Assembly: GCA_030040695.1 (NCBI GenBank) | Contig: JASHTE010000292.1 | Coordinates: forward strand, 1 to 12,947 | Length of the DNA stretch: 12,947 bases | Direction: 5' to 3' | Origin: Vulcanimicrobiota bacterium | Lineage (GTDB): Bacteria; Vulcanimicrobiota; Vulcanimicrobiia; Vulcanimicrobiales; Vulcanimicrobiaceae | Part shown: positions 1-6,187 of the stretch, piece by piece | Layout of the letters: each line of letters starts with the position of its first letter | Numbering within the stretch: the stretch's first letter is position 1 | Translations under genes and position numbers: made by a program | The notes under the pieces: generated by a model | Seen by the model: only the letters and a program-made list of their open reading frames with translations | Database searches by the model: none | Told to the model about the DNA's origin: nothing

Positions 1-275
1 TAATGGCCGAGGCGCCGCACGGCACAGCGCCACGCCTCTTCGGAAAAGACATTGCCAATCCGCTCGCGATGATTCTCGCCTCGGCCGCACTGCTCTCGTA
101 TGTCGACGACAAGCGCGCCGCCAATGCATCACGCGCGATTTACGAAGCGGCGCTCGAGACCGTGCACAATGGTATCGCGACGCCCGATCTCGGCGGCAGC
201 GCCACCACCACCGAGTTCACCGACGCCACGATCGAAGGCGTCAAGCGCAAACTCGAAATCTGGTCAACGATCTAA
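1..275 (+). CDS. Isocitrate/isopropylmalate-family dehydrogenase, C-terminal part (5' end outside window)
   Basis: This is the last ~90 residues of a beta-decarboxylating dehydrogenase; the reading frame is open from the window edge, so the ATG at 3 is an internal Met and not a start. The visible EAPHGTAP motif followed by GKDIANPLAMILASAALL is the family's C-terminal cofactor-binding loop plus the conserved Asn-Pro helix, and TPDLGGSATTTEF is the usual near-C-terminal segment. Family members oxidise isocitrate, 3-isopropylmalate, homoisocitrate or tartrate with NAD(P)+ and release CO2 in the cytoplasm. The DLGG-x-A-x-T-x-EF ending resembles NAD-type isocitrate dehydrogenases more than LeuB, but the substrate-specificity helix lies upstream of the window, so substrate and symbol cannot be assigned. 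The stop is TAA at 273-275, followed by a repeat-bearing decayed zone. Confidence 0.9.
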   Translation, partial: MAEAPHGTAPRLFGKDIANPLAMILASAALLSYVDDKRAANASRAIYEAALETVHNGIATPDLGGSATTTEFTDATIEGVKRKLEIWSTI

Positions 276-307
276 CAGCGATTCTCGCGGTAACGGGAGC
301 GCCTGCT

Positions 308-385
308 TTGTCATCCCGAGCGCAGCGAGCGAGCTGTTCTTGTCATCCCGAGCGTAGTAAGCGAAGCGAACGGAGTCGAGGGACC
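308..385 (+). repeat. Dispersed intergenic repeat, copy A (TGTCATCCCGAGCG family)
   Basis: TTGTCATCCCGAGCG occurs at 308-322 and again at 340-354, a 32-base spacing. The second copy continues through an AGCGAAGCGAACGG-like stretch to GTCGAGGGACC at 375-385. A matching element lies in inverse orientation at 971-1013. Elements of this type (TCATCCCGAGCG ... GTCGAGGGA) are common between genes in several high-GC soil lineages; that is general knowledge, not a search result. It ends 3 bases short of the stop codon of the endonuclease remnant on the other strand. Confidence 0.75.
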
Positions 386-388
386 GAT

Positions 389-893
389 CTAGTCTCCATC
401 TGCGAGAAAACGCACGGTATCTAGCGGAAGAAATCGTTTGCCGGCTTGACTAACCGAGTCGTAATACTGAATCCAAAGCTTTATGAAATCGCTCAGGTCA
501 ATCAATGTGAGGTTATGGGTTCGGTGTGAGCGCGCGTCCTTGCGAGCTTCGCCATTGAAGCTCCCCGACGAAACATAGAGGCCTACGTCGCCTTTGTCCG
601 CGGAGCGGATCGCTCCAACGAATGCGTCGATCTCCGGTCTAGTGATCCTGTCGCCCGGCCTATGCTTAACCTGGACCTTAACCCGCGGCGGGAGCGCGCC
701 TAGTGGGTCTCTGTACGCAACAACGTCGATCCCCTTTTCCTGTTCTCCCGGCTTCGACCTTAAGCCGCCCGCGCATCTGCTCGAAGACTAGTCTCGGAGG
801 CAACGCTTCGGTAGCTTCGGCAAGTATCGACATCGCCTCATGGAGATACTGTCTCTTACGCGATGGTGAAACGTCGTCTTGTGATCGTGCCAT
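389..893 (-). pseudogene. Mrr-like restriction endonuclease remnant (frameshifted, N-terminally truncated)
   Basis: Reading the minus strand from an ATG at 893, the frame gives MARSQDDVSPSRKRQYLHEA and continues for ~50 residues, then runs out of phase. The next frame gives GIDVVAYRDPLGALPPRV, KVQVKH, RPEIDAFVGAI, KGDVGLYVSSGSF, LTLIDLSDFIKLWIQYYD and then TAG at 391-389. The D of GIDVV and the Q-x-K of VQVK match the PD-(D/E)XK core of Mrr-type nucleases, which cleave modified or foreign DNA. The span is 505 bases, not a multiple of three. Dropping one base in the C4T4 run at 731-738 joins both frames into ~167 codons. The N-terminal winged-helix half usual for the family is absent. It is flanked by inverted repeat copies at both ends. 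A real indel is the most likely cause; a homopolymer sequencing error is possible. No clear ribosome-binding site is seen. Confidence 0.72.
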
Positions 894-929
894 GGGCCCG
901 ACTTCGCAACGAGCAACCCTCGCCCCCCC

Positions 930-958
930 GGCGTGCCTCGGGCGCCGGGTCGCACGCC
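930..958. repeat. Inverted repeat / hairpin beside repeat copy B
   Basis: GGCGTGC at 930-936 pairs perfectly with GCACGCC at 952-958 across a 15-base G+C-rich loop. It lies between the truncated 5' end of the endonuclease remnant and repeat copy B and is probably part of the same inserted element. It could fold in RNA from either strand, but there is no U-tract, so a terminator role is not supported. Confidence 0.5.
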
Positions 959-970
959 GCGCCCCGCTGC

Positions 971-1013
971 GCTCCCTCGACTTCGCGCCTGTGGCGCTTC
1001 GCTCGGGATGACA
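971..1013 (-). repeat. Dispersed intergenic repeat, copy B (inverse orientation)
   Basis: Read on the minus strand from 1013 it begins TGTCATCCCGAGCG, as copy A does, and ends in GTCGAGGGAGC, with a different AAGCGCCACAGGCGCGAA middle that contains a short palindrome (GCGCCACAGGCGC). It lies 14 bases past the 3' end of the DMT transporter gene and upstream of the endonuclease remnant, so the remnant sits between two inverted copies. Confidence 0.72.
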
Positions 1014-1026
1014 GGCGTCACGCGCG

Positions 1027-1866
1027 TTACAACGCAATAAGCGCGACGCCGGCGAGAGCGAGTACGACACCCCAGCGTTGCACGCGCTGCAAACGCTCGC
1101 GCAAGAGAAGCCAGGCGAGCAGCACCGTCGACGCGGGGTAGAGGCCGGTGAGCACGGCGGCGATCGACACCTCGCCTGCGCGAGCAGAAAGGACAAAGAA
1201 CGCGTTCGCACTCATGTCGAGCACGCCGCAGAGCCCGATCAGCGGAAGCCCGGGCGTCGGCGTCTTCAGGCGCCCACGAAATGCAGCAGCGGTTACGAGC
1301 AGCACGAGTACCGAGACGATGCGCGCGGGAAGGAGCACCGCGAGGCCGGAGCCGCGGCTCGTTTCGCTCAAGAACAAAATGAAGCCGCCGATCACGAGGC
1401 CTGCGATGAGTGCCTCGCGCACGCCCTCCGTTGCGATCTCGCGCGTTCCCGTGGAACTCTCTTCAAAGGAAGCCGAGATGAGCACCACGGCCGCCAGCGC
1501 GACGATGATTCCCACCCCCTGTGTTGCGTGCAGATGCTCGCCGCGAACGAGACTCCCGAGCACCGGCACGGCGGCGGCGAGCACTGCGGTGATCGGCGAG
1601 ACGACGCCCATGCGGCCGATCGCGAGCGCATGGTAGAAGAGTGCGAGGCCACCGCCCGCGCAGATACCGGAGAGCGCACCGAACACCACGTCGCGCGGCG
1701 TCAGATGCCAGTGCGTGAGGCCGAGAATGACGAACAAGACGAGCAATCCCGCGAGCTGCGAGAGAATCGTCACGGCGAAGACCGGACTGCGGCGCGCGGC
1801 GACGCCCCCACAGAAGTCCGCGGCGCCGTAGAGCACCGCAGCGAGCAACCCGAAGAGTATGGCCAC
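1027..1866 (-). CDS. EamA/DMT-family membrane transporter
   Basis: This 279-residue protein is almost entirely hydrophobic, with about ten predicted transmembrane helices arranged as two EamA repeats (roughly residues 3-131 and 150-279), the standard length and layout of drug/metabolite-transporter superfamily exporters. The first repeat ends with GVGIIVALAAVVLIS and the second with WGVVLALAGVALIAL, the usual matching terminal helices. An R-G-E or R-E-R motif follows the fourth helix of each half (LVRGEHL, LLRERLQ), also typical. It sits in the inner membrane; the substrate (amino acids, metabolites or drugs) cannot be read from sequence. The start is GTG at 1866, 19 bases after the RNase J stop, with no strong Shine-Dalgarno, suggesting cotranscription and possible coupling with RNase J. 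No functional link to RNase J is evident. Confidence 0.9.
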   Translation of the reverse strand: MAILFGLLAAVLYGAADFCGGVAARRSPVFAVTILSQLAGLLVLFVILGLTHWHLTPRDVVFGALSGICAGGGLALFYHALAIGRMGVVSPITAVLAAAVPVLGSLVRGEHLHATQGVGIIVALAAVVLISASFEESSTGTREIATEGVREALIAGLVIGGFILFLSETSRGSGLAVLLPARIVSVLVLLVTAAAFRGRLKTPTPGLPLIGLCGVLDMSANAFFVLSARAGEVSIAAVLTGLYPASTVLLAWLLLRERLQRVQRWGVVLALAGVALIAL

Positions 1867-1885
1867 CGGCCGAAACTAAAGGAAG

Positions 1886-3619
1886 CTAAACTTCCATGAC
1901 GAGCGGAATCACGACGGGTCGGCGCTTCGTGCGCGCGTAGATCGCCCGCGAGAGCGTCTCGCGCAGGTGCTCGCGCACGACGCCGGTGTCGCGCATACCT
2001 TCGACCGAGATGTCGTCGAGCGTCTCGCGCAGCTTCGCGCGGAGCTCGTCGAGCACGCCATCGGACTCGGGAAGGTAGAAGACGCCTCGCGCGACGATGT
2101 CGGGGCCAGCCGTGACGCGCGCCTCCTCGGCATCGATCGCCAGGACGACGAGCACGATGCCGTCACCAGCAAGCGCGCGGCGATCGCGCAGTACCGCCTC
2201 GCCGACGTTGCCGACACCCGACCCGTCGACCAGCACGTTGCCGCCGTACGTCTTTCCGACTTTGTCGCCGAACTCGTGAGTGAACTCGATCACGTCACCG
2301 TCCTCGGCAACGAAGACGTTCTCCGCTTCAACGCCGGTGCGGACCGCGAGTTTCCCGTGCTGCACGAGCATGCGGTACTCGCCGTGCACGGGAATGAAGA
2401 ACTCTGGTCGCACGATGTTGAGCATGAGCAGGAGCTCCTCTTGCGAGGCATGCCCGGAGACGTGCGAGCGGCCGTCGGTCCCGTGCACGACCGTTGCACC
2501 GAGTTTCCATAGATTGTTGATCGTGCGATAGACGGACTTCTCGTTTCCCGGAATCGGCGTCGCGCTGACCACGACGGTGTCTCCCGCGACAATGCGCAGG
2601 CGGGGATGGTCGCGCACCGACATGCGCGTGAGTCCGCTCATCGGCTCTCCTTGCGATCCGGTCGTCATCACGACGATGCGCTCGGGCGGAAGCTCTTCGA
2701 GCTCGTCGATTCGCATCTCGATGCCCTGTGGAACGCGCAGATATCCGAGCTCGCGCGAAGCATTCACGACGTTGAGCAACGAGCGTCCGAGGAAGAGAAT
2801 CTTGCGACCGAAGCGCTCCGTCTGATCGATCACCTGCTGGATGCGCGGCACGTTCGACGCGAACGAAGCGACGATGATGCGACCACGTGCTCGAGCGAAG
2901 ATTCCCGCAAAGGCCTCGCCGACGACGCGCTCCGAGAGCGTGTGGCCCGGACGCTCGGCGTTCGTCGAGTCGGAGAGCATGCAGAGCACGCCCTCCTCTC
3001 CGACGCGCGCGATTCGCGAGAAGTCGGGCGGGCGCCCGTCGATCGGCGTCTGATCGAATTTGAAGTCACCCGTGTGGAAGACGGTCCCCACGGGCGTCCG
3101 GAGCGCGATGGCACAAGCGCCGGCGACCGAGTGGTTCACGTGGATGAACTCGGCCTCGATGCTACCGAAGCGTAGGCGTTCCCCGGGAAGCACCGTGCGA
3201 AAATCCATCTCGCCGAGGCGATGCTCGCGCGACTTCGCCTTGATGAGCGCGATCGTCAAGGCGGTACCGGCGATCGGCGTTCCGGCGAACTCTTTGATGA
3301 AGTACGGAATGCCGCCGATGTGGTCTTCATGACCGTGCGTTACGAGCAGCGCACGCAGCTTCGCCGCGCGCTCGCGGACGTAGCTGAAGTCGCTGATCAC
3401 GAGGTCGACGCCGTACATCTCCTCGTCCGGGAACATGAGGCCACAGTCGACGACGACGAGGTCCTCGTTCGTCTCGATGACCGTCATGTTGCGCCCGATC
3501 TCGCCGCAGCCGCCCAACGGCACGACCCGAACGTAGGGCTCGTTCGGCGGTGAAGCGACGGTCAAGGCCCTAGGCGCGGCATCCGAAGCGCGTGATGGAT
3601 CGGCGGAGGTATTACTCAT
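1886..3619 (-). CDS. rnj: Ribonuclease J (metallo-beta-lactamase / beta-CASP RNase)
   Basis: Cytoplasmic 5'-3' exonuclease and endonuclease acting in mRNA decay and rRNA maturation. Residue numbers here are for a product starting at an upstream ATG (3661). The core begins PYVRVVPLGGCGEIGRN (residue 42). The zinc-binding motif HGHEDH is at 109-114, then HVNHS (174-178), HTGDF with its metal-binding Asp (196-200), SDSTNAERPG, and the beta-CASP segment GNEKSVYRTINNLWKLGA. GRSHVSGHAS (397-406) and FIPVHGEYRML (422-432) supply the remaining catalytic His residues. The C-terminal domain is present (~460-591), so the enzyme looks complete. I prefer the ATG at 3619 (577 residues), since an ATG at 3661 adds 14 non-conserved residues and overlaps an apparent divergent gene; neither start has a well-placed Shine-Dalgarno. 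It leads a two-gene unit with the DMT transporter. Confidence 0.96.
   Translation of the reverse strand: MSNTSADPSRASDAAPRALTVASPPNEPYVRVVPLGGCGEIGRNMTVIETNEDLVVVDCGLMFPDEEMYGVDLVISDFSYVRERAAKLRALLVTHGHEDHIGGIPYFIKEFAGTPIAGTALTIALIKAKSREHRLGEMDFRTVLPGERLRFGSIEAEFIHVNHSVAGACAIALRTPVGTVFHTGDFKFDQTPIDGRPPDFSRIARVGEEGVLCMLSDSTNAERPGHTLSERVVGEAFAGIFARARGRIIVASFASNVPRIQQVIDQTERFGRKILFLGRSLLNVVNASRELGYLRVPQGIEMRIDELEELPPERIVVMTTGSQGEPMSGLTRMSVRDHPRLRIVAGDTVVVSATPIPGNEKSVYRTINNLWKLGATVVHGTDGRSHVSGHASQEELLLMLNIVRPEFFIPVHGEYRMLVQHGKLAVRTGVEAENVFVAEDGDVIEFTHEFGDKVGKTYGGNVLVDGSGVGNVGEAVLRDRRALAGDGIVLVVLAIDAEEARVTAGPDIVARGVFYLPESDGVLDELRAKLRETLDDISVEGMRDTGVVREHLRETLSRAIYARTKRRPVVIPLVMEV
3605..3609 (+). 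promoter_or_regulatory. Shine-Dalgarno GGAGG for the small exported protein
   Basis: GGAGG sits 8 bases upstream of the ATG at 3618, which is near-ideal spacing. It decides the start of the plus-strand gene and is the main evidence that this gene is real. It lies inside the first codons of RNase J on the other strand. Confidence 0.6.
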
Positions 3620-4001
3620 GGTTAGTTTGCATCGCGTCCTTGCGGCGCTCTCGCTTGGCATCCTTTTTATTAGCGCGGCGCGCTCCGTCGTGCTTGGCGC
3701 TACGCTCGGCTTCGGCCACTACACGTCCTCAACTGGGCTGCGCGCCCCCACGCCGACCGTGCGGCTTCGGCCCCCAAAGCGACGCGCCCGCCGGGTGCTG
3801 TCGCCGGAGGAGCTCTACTCTCGGCGAGCGCTCCAACGCACGCGCACCATTATCGAGCTTCGGCTCATGGAACTTCGGCGGGAGCGACTCGAGTGCGTCC
3901 GGGAGGCCATCCTGAGAAATCTCCCGCCAGAGCTGCGGCCACAGGACGCCGGAGGCGCGCGGTCGCTCGGCCGTGAAACATGCGCGAGACTTCTTCGATA
4001 A
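3618..4001 (+). CDS. Small putative exported protein of unknown function, first gene of exporter operon
   Basis: I do not recognise this 127-residue protein. The N-terminus (MVSLHRVLAALSLGILFISA, then ARSVVLGA) looks like a signal peptide or single membrane anchor. A basic Pro/Arg-rich segment follows (residues ~42-60), then an Arg/Glu/Leu-rich, probably helical stretch (residues ~65-105) containing SPEELYSRRALQ and LRLMELRRERLE. Support for expression comes from the strong GGAGG at 3605-3609, high third-position G+C through the frame, and a stop only 11 bases before the next gene's start. Against it, the protein is short, has no known domain, and its start codon shares CATG with the RNase J start on the other strand. 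If real, it heads the exporter operon and would act in the envelope; a role as exporter accessory factor or substrate is speculation. Confidence 0.52.
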   Translation: MVSLHRVLAALSLGILFISAARSVVLGATLGFGHYTSSTGLRAPTPTVRLRPPKRRARRVLSPEELYSRRALQRTRTIIELRLMELRRERLECVREAILRNLPPELRPQDAGGARSLGRETCARLLR

Positions 4002-4012
4002 GAGAGGGAACG

Positions 4013-4735
4013 ATGGACTCCAGTAAGAGCGCTTCGGCGACGGGCTTGCAAACTGTCGCTGACATCATCCTTGCTCCCAAGGCCGCACTCGAACGATTGA
4101 GAACGGTGCCGACCTGGGGATGGGCGTTCGTCATCTCGATCGTCGTCTATACGATCGCCACGTATCTCGTCGTGCCGGCGACCGTGCACGCCTTGCAGAC
4201 AAACTGGCCGGCAATGGTTGCGGCTGATCCTCGCATGCAAGCGCTATCCGCGGCGCAACAGCAGCAGGTGATGGACTTCGCGCTCTCGGTCGCCCGTTTT
4301 TCGTGGATCTGGATCGTCGTCGTTACGCCCTTGGCGATGCTCGTGACGACCGTCGTCATGCTCGTCTTCAACGCCATCGGACGGGGCTCGGGGACATTCG
4401 CCGCACTATGGGCGGCAGCCGCAAATATCGCCGTGCCCACGCTCGCGTTGAGCGGCGTCGTGCTCGCAGCGATCGTCTTGCTGCGCGGTGCCGACAGCTT
4501 CAACTCGCCGATGGCCATCGTAACGGCACTTCCGTCGCTCGCGTGGATCGTTCCATCGGGAAGCGCGAAGCTTACCGCATTTCTGGGTTCGATCAGCGTC
4601 TTCCAGCTTTGGGGAGCCGTGCTCATTTATCTGGCCATGCGCGTGACTGCGCGCATCAGCGTGGTTCCCGCGGTCTTGGCTGCGATCGTCATGCCGCTTT
4701 GTACCGCACTCTGGGCAACGGCAGGCGCACACTAG
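4013..4735 (+). CDS. Yip1-domain integral membrane protein
   Basis: A 240-residue inner-membrane protein. It opens with a short cytoplasmic segment containing IILAPKAALERLRTVPTWGW, the typical bacterial Yip1-family entry motif (P-x-x-A-(f/l)-x-x-(l/i) before the first helix). Hydrophobic helices follow at about residues 36-55, 98-119, 130-157, 186-208 and 214-236. The loop at 60-97 (Gln/Ala-rich, MQALSAAQQQQVMDF) is probably extracytoplasmic. I chose the ATG at 4013 because GAGAGG (4002-4007) lies upstream of it; an in-frame ATG at 3980 would overlap the preceding gene. The bacterial role of this family is poorly known. Tight placement, 3 bases before the TolC-like gene, suggests it helps assemble, or senses the state of, the exporter. 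That function is inference. Confidence 0.85.
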   Translation: MDSSKSASATGLQTVADIILAPKAALERLRTVPTWGWAFVISIVVYTIATYLVVPATVHALQTNWPAMVAADPRMQALSAAQQQQVMDFALSVARFSWIWIVVVTPLAMLVTTVVMLVFNAIGRGSGTFAALWAAAANIAVPTLALSGVVLAAIVLLRGADSFNSPMAIVTALPSLAWIVPSGSAKLTAFLGSISVFQLWGAVLIYLAMRVTARISVVPAVLAAIVMPLCTALWATAGAH

Positions 4736-4738
4736 AGC

Positions 4739-6175
4739 GTGCAGAGGCTGCTGCTTGCGCTCGCCGGGACGTTGGCGGCGGCTACTCTCCCTGCAACGGC
4801 TTGGGCAAGGCCACCCATGACGCTGCAAGAGGCGGTTTCGTACGCGCTCACTCGCGATCCGACCGTCGCTGCAAAGTACGCAGCGGTCACGCAACAGGCG
4901 CACGCCGTCGCCGTGCAGGCCGGCCTGACGTTTCCGACCATCAACGGGACGCTGCAAAACATCTTACAGAAGGAAGAGAACTACGGCGGCGTCTACCAGG
5001 TTATCGGCTTCCAGCAGCCGCCCAACTTCAGCCAGAACACCGTCCAGGTCGGCACGTCGTATCAACTCAACAGCGGCGGCCTCGGTCTGCTTCAGCTCGC
5101 AGCAGCGAACGCGCAGCTTGCTTCGGCACGTGAAGACCTCGCGCGCAGCGAAGACCTCGTTGCGACCAATGTCACCACCGGTTTCTTCGACGTCGCTCGC
5201 CAGGACGCGATCGTCGCGCTCGACCGCTCCGATCTATCGTACCAAGGTGCGCTCGTGAGCGCCGCCCGCGTGAAGGCTCGCGCCGGCGTCGCCGCCGGTG
5301 TCGATGTCCTTCGCGCACGTGTTGCGCAGGCGAAGAGCGCCTCGACGCTCGTCGGCGATCAAGCTGCGACACAGAACGCACGCGAAGCGCTCGCCCACAC
5401 CGTAGGAGTTCCCTTGGATACGTCCTTCGCTGTGCCGTCCGTCATTCCGCAGCCGGCGCTGCCGCAGGGGACGATCGATTCGCTCGAAGCGGTCGCGCTG
5501 CAGATGCGCCCCGACATCGTCTCTGCACGCAAGGCGCTCCTGGGTGCACGAGAGACACGCAAGGGGTGGGACCGCGAGCTCTTCCCAAGCCTCGAGATCA
5601 CCGCGAGCATGGGCAACCAATACTCGCCGACGGAATCGGTCGAGCTGCAAGAAGAATACGACGCGGAGTTCATATCGGAGAACGAGGAACGCATCTCGGT
5701 GGGCCTTCCGCCGCTTCCCTCGAGTGACATACCGGTGGTCCCGCGCGGCAGCCCCGGCTTCTGGCAGATCGGGCTGACGAGCACGTTCACGCTTCCGATC
5801 GTCGACTACGGCCAGCGGCACACGGAGCGCGTCAACGACGACGCGCAGGTCGCCTCCGATGAAGCAGCGCTCGAGAACGCGATCTCGCAGGCGCAACTCG
5901 ACGTACGCCAGCAGTATCGCGCCGCGCAGACGGCGCAAGCGCAGCTTTCGTACGCAGAGGAGGAGGCGAGCCTTGGAACCGAGTCGGCGCGCATCGCGCA
6001 GTTACAGTATCGCAGCGGCGTCATCGCCCTCGCGGACGTCTTCCAAGCGCAGCAGACGTCGGTGGAGGCGCAGTCCGATCTCATCAACGCGCGTGTTGCG
6101 TACGTCGACGCCGTCGTTGCGCTACGCATCGCCGTGGGCACTTACGACCCGCATAGCGCGGTCGCCGATCTTTGA
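4739..6175 (+). CDS. TolC-like outer-membrane efflux channel (OEP family)
   Basis: A 478-residue exported protein. The signal peptide (residues 1-23) has a hydrophobic core LLLALAGTLAAATL and a likely signal peptidase I site after AWA; there is no lipobox Cys. The mature start PPMTLQEAVSYALTRDPTVAA matches the first OEP helix. Two OEP repeats follow: the first has long Ala/Gln-rich coiled-coil segments (115-225), and the second (about 245-470) has ALQMRPDIVSARKALLGA and, near the end, QLQYRSGVIALADVFQAQQT, both hallmark segments. An acidic and Pro-rich insertion (about 293-343, including EEYDAEF and ENEERIS) lies in the second repeat's beta region, probably a surface loop. The start is GTG at 4739, three bases after the Yip1 stop, with no clear ribosome-binding site, so translational coupling is likely. 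It forms the outer-membrane conduit of the exporter. Confidence 0.93.
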   Translation: MQRLLLALAGTLAAATLPATAWARPPMTLQEAVSYALTRDPTVAAKYAAVTQQAHAVAVQAGLTFPTINGTLQNILQKEENYGGVYQVIGFQQPPNFSQNTVQVGTSYQLNSGGLGLLQLAAANAQLASAREDLARSEDLVATNVTTGFFDVARQDAIVALDRSDLSYQGALVSAARVKARAGVAAGVDVLRARVAQAKSASTLVGDQAATQNAREALAHTVGVPLDTSFAVPSVIPQPALPQGTIDSLEAVALQMRPDIVSARKALLGARETRKGWDRELFPSLEITASMGNQYSPTESVELQEEYDAEFISENEERISVGLPPLPSSDIPVVPRGSPGFWQIGLTSTFTLPIVDYGQRHTERVNDDAQVASDEAALENAISQAQLDVRQQYRAAQTAQAQLSYAEEEASLGTESARIAQLQYRSGVIALADVFQAQQTSVEAQSDLINARVAYVDAVVALRIAVGTYDPHSAVADL

Positions 6176-6187
6176 GGTAAGGACATC

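Noticed and set aside
308..354. Possible CRISPR repeat (two TTGTCATCCCGAGCG units 32 bases apart)
   Set aside because: Only two units, with no further spacing pattern and no cas genes; it matches a dispersed intergenic repeat also present inverted at 971-1013.
678..1211. 177-residue minus-strand frame
   Set aside because: Its start lies inside the DMT transporter gene and it crosses repeat copy B. Only its last part (from 893) corresponds to the real endonuclease remnant.
1078..1899. 273-residue plus-strand open frame opposite the DMT transporter
   Set aside because: Composition is His/Glu/Arg-rich and disordered with no motif; it mirrors the codon bias of the clear ten-helix transporter on the other strand.
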